29,287 bases of DNA, taken from assembly GCA_035762175.1 (NCBI GenBank), contig DASTPP010000235.1, positions 1 to 29,287 on the forward strand, read 5' to 3'. Under the pieces are notes generated by a model, which did no database searches, was not told where the DNA came from, and saw nothing but the letters and a program-made list of their open reading frames with translations. The translations under genes and the position numbers were made by a program. Positions 7,040-25,400 of this stretch are shown one piece after another. The DNA comes from DASTPP01 sp035762175 (lineage in GTDB: Bacteria > Myxococcota_A > Polyangia > Polyangiales > Polyangiaceae). Each line of letters begins with the position of its first letter. The first letter of the stretch is position 1.

Positions 7040-9280
7040 GTGGCGGTGAAGCTCTCACGACACGCATTCACGAGGTTCTGGAGCCTGCACGCCTGGGCCG
7101 GCGTGGTCGCGGGGCTCGCCCTCCACCTCATGTTTCTGACGGGCGCCGTCACGCTCTTTCGCGAGCAGGTGTCGACCTGGGAAGAGCCCCGCTTGCAGCG
7201 CCCCCGCGCCGCCCGGAACGACGGCCCCGCGGAGGTCTTCGAGCGGGCGTTGGGGGGGGCGCGGCCCGCGCCGAGCGACGTCTGGGTGACCCTTTCGCCG
7301 GGTGGCGAACGGGCGACGCGGCTCGACTACGACGAGCCGGCGACGGGCGCGAGGCGCTCGCTGTGGGTCGACCCCCAGACCGGCGCCCTCCGCCCGCGTC
7401 GAGAGGGCCTCTCCGACTTTCTCTACGGCGTGCACTTTCTCTCGCACGCCGCGGTGCCCTGGCTGGCGCCGGCGGCCGGCCTGCTCGCGGTCGCGCTCTT
7501 GCTGGCGATCGTGACGGGCGTGCTGATTCACGTCAAAGACATCGTTCGCCAATTTTACCAGTTTCGGCCGGGCCGCTCGCGCCGCGTGCTCTGGTCGGAC
7601 ATGCACAAGGTTCTGGGCGTGATGGGACTGCCGTTTCAAACGGTGTACGCGTACACGGGCGCGTACATCGTGCTCTTGCCGTACGCCCTCAGCGCGTTCA
7701 CGGGCCCCGTCTTCGGCGGCGACGAGGCCCGGGCCGAGGAGGCCGCGTGGGGCTTCTCGTGGCCGGCCGAGGTCGCCGACGCCGCCGCCGTGCCGGCCCT
7801 GCCGCTCGACGCCTTGCTCGAAAGGGCCCGGGCGGCCGAGCCCGGCCTGCGCATCGACTCGGTGTCGGTGCACCGCCACGGCCTCGCCGGCGGCTTCGTC
7901 GACGTGCGCGGGGCGTTCGAGGGCTCGCCGCGGCACGAAGACCGCGTCCGCTTGCGCGAGTCGGACGGGCAGGTCCTCGCCGCCCCGAAGGCGCGGGCGC
8001 GGGCGCGCGGCGCCGGCGACGGCATGCGCGCGTGGGTCTACGGCCTGCACTTCGTGCACTTCGAAGGGCTCGCGCCCAAGGCCTTGTTCTTTCTCCTCGC
8101 GATCGCCGCGTCGGTCACGATTCTCACCGGCAACCTGGTCTGGCTCGCGAGGCGCGAGGCGCGTGCGCCGGGCCTCGGCAACCGCCTGCTCGCGCGGCTG
8201 ACGGCGGGCTTCGGCGCGGGCTCGTTCGTGGCCATCGCCGCGACCTTCGCCGCGAGCCGCGCCCTGCCGCTCGACTGGGGCGGCCGCGTGGCGCTCGAAG
8301 AGCTCACGTTCGTCGCCGCGCTCGGCCTCTGCGCGGCCTGGGCGCTCGTCGCTCGGCCCGGCCCCGCCCCCTGGTGGCACCAGCTCGGGCTGGCGGGGGG
8401 GCTCCTGCTCGCCACCCCCTTGCTCGCCGCGCGCCGATCGACGGCGGGACTCTTCGGCGGGGGCGAGGCGCTCGCGCCCGTGGTCGGCGTCGACGTCGCC
8501 CTGCTCGCGGCGGGGGGGGCGCTTTGCCTGGTCGCGTGGGCCATCTGGCGGGCTTCGCGTCGTAGCGTGGCGGCCGGGCTCGCCGCCGAAGCCCCGCCCC
8601 GGCCGGAGGCGGGCATGGCGCCGACGCTCGCGCGCGGGGGGGGGCCGCGGGGCGAGGGCGAGGCCGGGCCCGCCCGGGGCGTGGCGCTCGCGGGGGAGCG
8701 CGATGCGTTACTTCGCGTCGCTGCTCGCCGCGTACAGCGCGTTCGCGCTCGCGTACGGCGCGAGCCCGAAGCGCCTTCCGCGCGGCCTGCGGGCTGGGAT
8801 CGCGTCGACGCGCGCGTGGGGCCCGGCGCTACGGCTCGCCGCCGTTTCGTTTTTCGTGCTGTCGGCGCGGCTCTGGGGCGGGGGCGGGCCCGAGAACTGG
8901 CTCGTCGCGTTCTCGGCGCTGACGGTCGCCGCGAGCCTCTTCGTGCTCGCGGCGCCGCTCTGGCCGCGGCTCGTGTGGGGCGTCGCGCTGCTCGGCCCGC
9001 CGGTCGTCGCGGCGGTCTCGGCCCTCGCGGCGGTGGGCCATGCGCGGTAGCGAACTTGCCGGGCGCATCGACGCGGCGGCGCGCGTCGCCGCGGCCCTCG
9101 TCGGCTCCCTGCCGCCCGCGATGTTCGCCAGCGTCTGCCTTGCCCGCTTCCTTCCCTGCGCCGAAGACGTGCGCGTCGCCGTCGGCTTCGCGGCCCCCTT
9201 GCCCCTGTGGGTCGCGACGATGTGCGCCGCCTTCGTCGCGCGGACCGGGGCGCGGGCCTGGGCGCTGTGCGCGGCGCTGA
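7040..9280 (+). CDS. PepSY-type inner-membrane protein, siderophore uptake/reductase; suspect 3' end
   Basis: The conserved part spans about residues 1-510 (to about 8570). TM1 is near 16-40 (LHAWAGVVAGLALHL) and TM2 near 141-164. The PepSY_TM signature MHKVLGVMGLPFQTVYAYTGA begins near 188, a large periplasmic loop carries PepSY-like sequence, and further helices lie near 347-369 and 390-503. Paired YGVHFLSH and YGLHFVHF motifs may hold haem- or metal-binding His. Such proteins sit beside TonB receptors and are thought to release iron by reducing the ferric siderophore. Start is GTG 7040. Oddity: the first in-frame stop is at 9280, so the last 190 or so residues overlap the whole next gene and most of the one after it, and are Arg/Pro-rich shadow sequence. 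G8 (8512-8519) and G9 (8636-8644) runs nearby could hide an indel. The real product probably ends near 8570-8700 or continues into the DUF3325-like frame. Confidence 0.8.
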   Translation: MAVKLSRHAFTRFWSLHAWAGVVAGLALHLMFLTGAVTLFREQVSTWEEPRLQRPRAARNDGPAEVFERALGGARPAPSDVWVTLSPGGERATRLDYDEPATGARRSLWVDPQTGALRPRREGLSDFLYGVHFLSHAAVPWLAPAAGLLAVALLLAIVTGVLIHVKDIVRQFYQFRPGRSRRVLWSDMHKVLGVMGLPFQTVYAYTGAYIVLLPYALSAFTGPVFGGDEARAEEAAWGFSWPAEVADAAAVPALPLDALLERARAAEPGLRIDSVSVHRHGLAGGFVDVRGAFEGSPRHEDRVRLRESDGQVLAAPKARARARGAGDGMRAWVYGLHFVHFEGLAPKALFFLLAIAASVTILTGNLVWLARREARAPGLGNRLLARLTAGFGAGSFVAIAATFAASRALPLDWGGRVALEELTFVAALGLCAAWALVARPGPAPWWHQLGLAGGLLLATPLLAARRSTAGLFGGGEALAPVVGVDVALLAAGGALCLVAWAIWRASRRSVAAGLAAEAPPRPEAGMAPTLARGGGPRGEGEAGPARGVALAGERDALLRVAARRVQRVRARVRREPEAPSARPAGWDRVDARVGPGATARRRFVFRAVGAALGRGRARELARRVLGADGRREPLRARGAALAAARVGRRAARPAGRRGGLGPRGGGPCAVANLPGASTRRRASPRPSSAPCRPRCSPASALPASFPAPKTCASPSASRPPCPCGSRRCAPPSSRGPGRGPGRCARR
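8703..9050 (+). CDS. DUF3325-like small membrane protein
   Basis: A 115-residue hydrophobic protein with three or four helices (MRYFASLLAAYSAFALAYGA; LRLAAVSFFVLSARLWGG; WLVAFSALTVAASLFVLAAP; VWGVALLGPPVVAAVSALAA). The pattern of an N-terminal helix, a basic loop and a Trp/Gly-rich middle resembles DUF3325 proteins, which typically neighbour PepSY proteins in siderophore uptake operons. GGGGGAG (8692-8698) lies four bases before the ATG, supporting translation on its own. It lies wholly inside the extended PepSY frame but in another reading frame. That frame is also open upstream to at least 8640, so a PepSY-DUF3325 fusion after an indel is conceivable. Its last bases overlap the next start by 11 bp. 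The biochemical role is unknown. Confidence 0.72.
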   Translation: MRYFASLLAAYSAFALAYGASPKRLPRGLRAGIASTRAWGPALRLAAVSFFVLSARLWGGGGPENWLVAFSALTVAASLFVLAAPLWPRLVWGVALLGPPVVAAVSALAAVGHAR

Positions 9281-9321
9281 GCGTGGCGTTCGGGGCGCTC
9301 GCCCTCGGCGTGCCGCCCTGA
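9040..9321 (+). CDS. DUF3649-like small membrane protein
   Basis: A 93-residue protein: a short polar N-terminus (MRGSELAGRIDAAARVAAAL), then helices VGSLPPAMFASVCLARFLP, VGFAAPLPLWVATMCAAFVA and ALCAALSVAFGALALGVPP. Size, three-helix layout and operon place match DUF3649 proteins, which accompany TonB receptors, PepSY proteins and DUF3325 proteins in siderophore loci; the family name is my recognition of the pattern, not a search result. The ATG overlaps the end of the upstream gene by 11 bp, implying translational coupling. It is the last gene of the + strand operon and is followed 12 bp later by a strong hairpin. Confidence 0.68.
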   Translation: MRGSELAGRIDAAARVAAALVGSLPPAMFASVCLARFLPCAEDVRVAVGFAAPLPLWVATMCAAFVARTGARAWALCAALSVAFGALALGVPP

Positions 9322-9332
9322 AGGGCCCGAGC

Positions 9333-9377
9333 GCCGGGGCGCCCCGCGGCGAGGGCCTCGTCGCGGGGCGCCCCGGC
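9333..9377. terminator. Strong hairpin between convergent operons
   Basis: Left arm 9333-9353 pairs with right arm 9357-9377: 21 paired positions with one G-U wobble (9349/9361) and a 3-nt loop. The outer 16 bp are perfect, with core GGGGCGCCCCGCG against CGCGGGGCGCCCC. It sits between the end of the uptake operon (9321) and the end of the convergent NRPS operon (9491), so it probably stops transcription from both sides. No T-tract follows on either strand, so Rho-independence is not assured. The remainder of the gap to 9490 shows nothing else. Confidence 0.65.
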
Positions 9378-9490
9378 CCGAGGGGCGCGGCGCCGCCTGC
9401 GAGAGCCGCGCGAGGCCCCGTGCGCGGCCCGACTTGCGCTCTCCGCGTCCGGGTGGCGCGGGCGCCCGAGCCCCGTGCGCGGGCGGGGGG

Positions 9491-12400
9491 CTAGCCCGGC
9501 GGTACCTGCTCGAGCGCCCTTCGCAAGCGTGAGCACACGTCGCGCCCCTGCACGGCGTCGAGGTGATCGCCGGCGACTACCTCGACGTGGGCGGCGTCGC
9601 TCGTGTACTGCTGCCAGTCGACGGGCGGCCGGCCGTGGCGGGCTACCGTCTCTCGGCTCCACCACGCGTGGATCGGCGCCTTGAGGCAGTGCGGGGGCAG
9701 CTCGGCCATGAAGAGGGCCGCCGCGCGCAGCAGCGCGTAGCGAGCCCGGAAGGCGCCGGGCGGCACGTCGGCGGGCAGGAAGCCGCGGGCTTGGGCCCAC
9801 GCGGCGGCCTTCGTCACGCGCTCGGCCTCGTCGAGCCCTTGGAGCTGCCGCAGTCCGAGGAGCTCGGCCGGCGGCAGGGCGAGGAGCTCGGCGCGGCGGT
9901 CCGGGTCGACGTAGGCCGCCAGCTCTTCGACCATGTCGGGCTGGCCCGCGACGTAGAGCCCCGCGCGCGTCTGCGTGTCGAGCACGCCGAGGAAGTCGAC
10001 CCGTTCGCCTTGCTCTTGCAGCGCGCGGGCGGTGCCGAGCGCCAGTACGCCCCCGGTGGACCAGCCCAAGAGCAGGTAGGGCCCCCGCGGCCGTCGCGCT
10101 CGAATCTGGCCCGCCAGATAGTCGGTTATCGAACGAATCGAAGGGGCCTCGTGGTGCTCTCCCGTGAGCGCGGGGCCGAGCTCGAGCCCGAACACGGGCC
10201 GCCCGTCGCCGATCGCGTCGGCGAGGCTCTGGTAGGCCGTGGCGTGCCGGCCGGTGGGGTCGACGCAGAAGAGCGGTGGGCGCGAACCCGCCCCGCGCAG
10301 CGTGACGACGCCCGGGGCCGGGCGGCCGGCCTCGAGCAACCGGGCGAGGCCCGAGACGGTGCGGGCTTCGAAGATCGCCGCGAGCGAGAGGGAGCCGCCG
10401 AGCTCTTGTTGCACGCGGTGCATCAGCGGTATGGCGAGCAGCGAGTGCCCGCCGAGGTCGAAGAAGTCGTCTTCGACGCTCACGCGGGCGAGGCCGAGCG
10501 CCTCGGCCCAGATGCTCGCGAGCTTCTGCTCGACGGCCGTGCGCGGCGCGACGTGTTCGCGCCGGCGCGCCTCGGGGCGGGGCAGCGCCCGGCGGTCGAC
10601 CTTGCCGTTCGGCGTCAAGGGCAGCGACGGGAGCCACATGACGTCGGCGGGCAGCATGTACTCGGGCAGTCGCTCTTTGAGAAAGGCCCGTAGCGCCGTC
10701 TCGTCGAGCGTGCGGTCTCGAGCGACCACGTAGGCGGCGAGCCTGCGCCCGGACGGGCCGTCTTCGTACGCCACCGCCGCCGCGTTCGATACCGCGGGGT
10801 GCTCTCGGATGCGCGCCTCGATTTCGCCCAGCTCGACGCGAAACCCGCGTATTTTGAGCTGATGGTCGCGCCGGCCCACGAACTCGACGCTGCCGTCGGG
10901 CCGGTAGCGCGCCCGGTCGCCCGTCCGGTAGAGGCGGGCGCCCGCAGCGAACGGGTGCGGCACGAAGCGCTCGGCGGTCGCTGCCGGCTGGCCCGCGTAG
11001 CCGCGCGCGAGCCCCGCCCCGCCGAGGTAGAGCTCGCCGGTGGTGCCGACGGGCGCGGGCTCCAGGCGCTCGTCGAGCACGTACGCCTCGTCGCCGGGTA
11101 GCGGCCTGCCGATCGGCACCGAGCCGCACCCGCGGCGGTCGGCGAACGCCGCGAGGGGCAGCGCGAGCGAGCCGACCGTCGTCTCGGTCGGGCCGTAGTG
11201 GTTGAGCACCGCGCAGCCCTCGGAGAGGGCCGCGATTCGGTCGGCCAGGGCGAGCGGCAGCGCCTCGCCGCCGAGGACCAACCAGCGGCGCGGCAGCACC
11301 GCGGAGCCTTCGCCGGCGTCGAGGAGCGCCCCGAGGTGCGAGGGCACGATCTTGAGCACGTCGATCGGGTGGCGCCGGCAGTACTCGGCGAAGCGCCGCC
11401 CGTCGGTGGCGGTCTCGTAGAGAATTACGTGCAGGCAGCCGCCCGAGGCGAGCGAGGCGAAGACGCTCGTGTTGCCGAGGTCCGCGCTCAAGGTCGACAC
11501 GGTCGCGAAGTGGAGCCCCGGCTCGGCCCCAAGCGTTTCACAGATCGCCCGGGTGTAGCTCGCGACGCCTCGATGCGTCACCGCGACGCCCTTGGGCGCG
11601 CCGGTCGAGCCGGACGTGAAGATGATCGAGGCGAGCTCGTCGAGCGGCGGCGAGACGCCCGGGTCGGAGCTCGGCTCGGCCTCGAGCGACTCTTCTGCGT
11701 CGAGCGTGACGACGGGGGGCGCGTCGGCGGGCAGGCCGGCCCCGAGGCGCCCTTGGGTGACCAGGGCCGAGAGGCCCGCGTGTCGGACCTGGTCGGCGAG
11801 CCGCTGCGCCGGGGCGTGCGGATCGAGCGGCACGTAGGCCCCGCCCGCCTTGAGAATGCCCAGAAGGCCGACGATCATGCCGGCGCCGCGCTCGCAGCAG
11901 AGGCCGACCGCGGAGCCAACCCCCGCCCCACGCCGCCGCAGGCCGTGGGCGAGCCGGTTCGCCCGCTCGTTCAGCTCGCGGTACGTGAGCTGCACGTCGC
12001 CGCAGACGAGCGCGAGCTCGCCCGGCCTGCGACGCGCTTGCGCCTCGAACGAACGGTGCAGGCACTCGGGCGCCCCGGCCTCACGCCCCTTGCCCCGCCC
12101 CGCCGCGAGGCGGCGCGCCCGCTCTTCGGGGCCGAGCAGGCTGAGGCGCCCCACCGGCGACGTCCAGGCCTCGGCCGCGCTACGGAGCAGCGCCACGTAC
12201 TGCCCGGCGAGGCATGCCGCCGCGCCGTCGCCGAGCCTCCGGGGGTCGTGCCAGAGCGTCATGCGCACGCCTTCGCGGCCCTGCCGGACCGAGAGCGCGA
12301 GCCGGCAAGAGCCCGGCCCGGTGCACACGCGCTCGAGCTGCCATGACAGGCCGGCCGAGAGCTGAGGCCCGGGGAGCGACTCGAACTCGAAGCCGACGGG

Positions 12401-13410
12401 GGCGGGCGGGCCTTCGCCCGCGGGCGGGGCGGGGTCGAAGTACTCTTCTTCTTCGGCCACCTCGTCGAGGCCGGCCCGCGCCCTGCGGACCAGCTCGTCG
12501 AACCGAAGCGAGTCGTCGACGCGACAGGACACCGGGAGCCACTTGGCCACGGGGCCCATGACCCCGGCCAGATCATCGAGCTTTCGCCCCGGCGAGCAGA
12601 CGTCGATCGTAAGGTCGTTCGCCCCCCCGAGGCGGGCGAGGTGGGCCTGCCAGGCGGCGAGCAAGGCGTCGGCGAGCGAGGCACCCTGGCCGCGCGCGAG
12701 CGCCTCGAGGCGGCTCGCGAGCGCCGCGTCGAGCTCGAACTCGAAGGCCTCGCGTGCGCCCCCGCCACCTTCGGCGGCGCCCTCGAACGCGAGCGTGACG
12801 GGCGCGTGGTTTATAGGGTGAGGCCGCCCCGCCGAGCTCAGGAGCAGCTCTCGCTGCCATTCTGCGAACTGGGCGTACTGAATGGGCTCCTCTTCGCCGC
12901 CCTCATGGGGGTCGTACGCTTCGGCGAGCTCGCGGGCGAGAAGGCGCAGTGTCCAGGCGTCGGCGCAGAGGGCCGGCAGGCACAAGAGAAGGTCGTGGCA
13001 CCCGTCCGAGTGCCGTACGTGCGTCACGCTCAGCGGCGGCTCGCCCAGGGGGTCGTGCTCTTGCTTCAAGGCCTCGCGCCAGAGCGCCGCGACGTCGGCC
13101 GCCGAGCCGTCGGCCGGGCCCCGGCCGCGATCGAGGCTCCGCCACGCGGGCGACGTCGCCGTGACCACTTGCAGGGGGAACTTCAGGCGCGCGTCGCGGC
13201 GGAACGTCGTTCGCAAGATTTCGTGGCGCGCGGCGACGCGCTCGACGGCGCGGGCCAGGCGCCCGGGGTCGAGGCGGCCCTCGACGCGGACGAGGGCCCG
13301 CGCCCGGGGCGAGGCGCCGCGCTGGCAGAGCGCCCAGGCGTAGCGCTGCTGGGGCGACAGGCGCGAGCCCGGGGGCGCCTCATCTCGCGCCGGGCCCGCC
13401 CCCTGCGCCG

Positions 13411-13414
<4 letters not shown>
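9491..13414 (-). CDS. Terminal NRPS: degenerate C / A(Asp) / PCP / TE
   Basis: A 1307-residue synthetase that ends the assembly line. Residues 20-430 fold like a condensation domain, but the HHxxxDG motif reads PALCADA (147-153). The catalytic second His is Ala; the Asp is kept. A domain 450-945: IIFTSGSTGAPKG, and pocket residues D645 L646 T649 K688 V713 G715 H739 V747 G748 K938, giving DLTKVGHVGK, the established Asp code. PCP 955-1022 has LGGHS with Ser991. TE 1045-1305 has GWSTG with Ser1119, a likely Asp1146 and His1284 (GDHLD). The TE would release or cyclise the peptide. The GTG start overlaps the upstream TGA (GTGA), so it is translationally coupled. The upstream gene ends C-TauD, so the missing active C is supplied there, and the degenerate domain may be an 'interface' that positions the hydroxylase on Asp-PCP. 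Domain calls are firm; the interface role is inference. Confidence 0.93.
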
Positions 13415-22383
<8,969 letters not shown>

Positions 22384-22434
22384 GGGGCTCGTTCCAATCG
22401 TTTCGTCGGCGCGGGGAGCGCCGGGCGGGCGCCT

Positions 22435-25400
22435 TCAGCTCATTTGCGCGAGAATGGCGTCGAGCTCTTGCGGCAAGAGCTCCACATCGGGAAAGTCCGA
22501 CGGCGCGTAGGCGCTCGCCTCGGGCGACAGGCAGTGGGCGATCAGCCCCCTGAGGGCGTCGCGAAATAGCGCACAGACCGCCTCGACGGTCTCGCGCCGG
22601 TAGCGCGCTCCGCTGTAGGCCCACGTCGCCTCGAAGCGGCCGCCGTACACGGCGGCGTCGACCGCGAGCTCGTACGGCAGCGCGTTGTGCGGATCGCGCT
22701 CGGCCCCCGGCGACTCTGCTGCCGGAGAGAAGCGTGCGCCCGCGCCGAGCGCGCCGTCCCATTGGCCCAGGTAGTTGAACGAGATCGCGGCGCCCGGCAG
22801 CCGCCGCAATTGCTCGGCGACCGGCCCGGCTCCGAGCTCGCGCACGACGCCGTAGGGCAGCCCGCGGCGGGGCAGGCGTCGGAGCCGCTCTTTGACGGCG
22901 CCGAGCGCCGCGCCGGGGCCGGCGCCCGGTTCGACCTCGAGGACGACGGGGTAGGCGCTGGTGAACCAGCCCACGGTGCGCGACAGGTCGAACTCTTCGC
23001 CCTCGAGCTCTTCGCGGCCGTGGCCCTCTACCTCGACGGCCACCGCGCCCCCGCCCGCCCAGCGCGCTAGCGCCGTCGCGAGCGCCGCCAGCAAGAGCTC
23101 TTCGATGCGCGTACGGCCCGCCTCGGACGCCGCCGCTAGCAGATCGCGCGTGTCGGCCTCGTCGAGTGCCACCGAGACGGTCGACGACGATGCCTCGGTC
23201 GGCTCCGCGGACGGCTCGTCGACCGGCAAGGGGCGCACCTGGCCCCAGGGCAGGTCGAGCCAGAAGGCGGCCTCCCGCTGGAGGGTCGCATCATCTGCGG
23301 CCGCCCGCAGGCGCTCGGCCCACCGCTTGAACGACGTGGTCTTGCCGGGTAGCCGTATCGGCTCGCCTCGCTGCGCCTGATCGTGCGCGGCTTGCAGATC
23401 TTCCAAGAGGATGCGCCAAGAGACGCCGTCGATCACCAGGTGGTGCGCGACGAGCAGCAGGCGCCCCGGGCGGCCCGGCCCGAGGTCGAACGCCACCGCG
23501 CGCACGAGCGGCCCCGAGCCCAGATCGAGGCTCGCCTGCCACCGGGCCGCGTGCGCCTCGAGCGCCTCGCGCCGGCCGGCCTCGGGCACCCCGGAAAGGT
23601 CAACCCAGTGTACTACGTCGGCGGCCTCGCCGTCGGCGTGAGCCTGGCGCCACGCGCCCGCCCCGTCGCGGGTGTAACGTAGGCGCAGGGCGTCGTGGTG
23701 CAGCACGAGCGCCCGCACGGCGGCCTCGAGCGCCGACCGGGCGAGCGGCTCGGTGGTGGCGAGCAGAAGGGCCTGGTTCCAGTGGTGGGGGTTGGCGAGC
23801 TCGCGGGCGAAGAACTGGCGCTGGATCGGCGTCAGCGGCGCCGGCCCTTGCACGGGGCCCTCGTCTGGCGAGGCACCCGGGGCGGGCGCGGCGCGCGCGG
23901 CGGCGGCGAGCTCGGCCAGGGTCTGATATTGGAACATCTGGCGCGCGGTGATCGCCAGGCCGGCCGCCCTCGCGCGCGCGACCACCTGCAAGCTCAAGAT
24001 CGAGTCGCCGCCGAGCTCGAAGAAGTTGTCGTGAGCGCCGACGCGCGTGCGGCCCAGCACGCCCGCCCAGACTTGCGCGAGGAGGGCCTCTTCGGCCGTG
24101 CGGGGCTCGGCGTCGGGCGCCTTCGGGGCCGGAGGCGGGCTCTCGGGGGCCGCGCCCGCGGGCACGCGGGCGGCCGGGGTCGGCCGCGCGGGCAAGGGCA
24201 GCTCGGACAACCGTGCGGTAGGTCGCGCCACGACCCCCTCGAGCAGGGCGCAAAACTCGCCCGCCATGCGGTCGACCGTGCGGCTTTCGAAGAGATCGGT
24301 GCTGTACTCGAACGAGGCGCTCAGGCCCCCGGGCTCGAGCGCCATGTGGAGCGAAAGGTCGAACTGAGAGCTGCCTGCGTCGACCTCGAAGGGGAGCATC
24401 TCGAGGCCGGTGCCGGCGCCGGCGCGGGGCTGGGCCTCGGCCAGCGAGAACATGGCCTGAAAGAGGGGCGTCTGGCCGAGGTTTCGCGCGGGGCGCAGCG
24501 CCTGAACGAGCCGCTCGAAGGGCAGGTCTTGGTGCGCCTGCGCCTCGAGCACGCCCTCGCGCACCCGGACTACGAGCTCGGTGAAGGGCGGGTCTTGACC
24601 GAGGTCGGTGCGGATGACGAGGGTGTTGGCGAAGAACCCGATGAGGGGCTCGAGCTCGACGAGCGTGCGGTTCGCGATGGGCGTGCCGACGCAGAGGTCG
24701 GTCTGCCCGGCGTAGTGCCCCAGCAAGGCCTTGAAGCCGGCCAAGAGCAGCACGAAGGGCGTGACGCCTTGGCCACGCGCGAGCCCGAGCAGGTCGGCCG
24801 CCAGCGCGGGCGGCAGGGCGAAGGCGTGGCGGGCGCCGCGGTACGACCGCGCGGCGGGCCGCGGCCGGTCGGTCGGCAAGGAGAGCGCCGGTAGCTCGCC
24901 GCCGAGCCGCTGCCGCCAGTAGGCGAGCTGCCGCTCGAGGGCGGGCCCCTGGAGCCACTCGCGCTGCCACCGCGCGTAGTCGGCGTACTGGACGGGCAGC
25001 GGGGCCAGCGCCGGCTCGCGGCCCTCGGCGTCGGCGGCGTAGAGCTCGGCGATCTCGCGGACGAGCACGTTCATCGACCAGCCGTCCGAGACGATGTGGT
25101 GCAAGACAACGAGCAACACGTGCTCGCGCTCGTCGAGCCGCACGAGCGACGCCCGCGCGAGCGGCCCGATCGCCAGGTCGAAGGGCTGGCTCGCCCGCCG
25201 CTCGAGCGAGCGCCGGGCTTCGTCCTCGCGCTCTCCGGCGGCGAGCGCGCTCAGGTCGGTGAGCGCGAAGTCGACGAGCCGCCCCGCCCCGGTGACGACG
25301 GCGGGCGACCCGTCGCTGTCGACGAAGCGCGCGCGAAGGGCCTCGTGGCGCTCGGCGAGGGCCTCGAAGGCGCGGGCGAGCCGCCCCGCATCGAGCGCGC

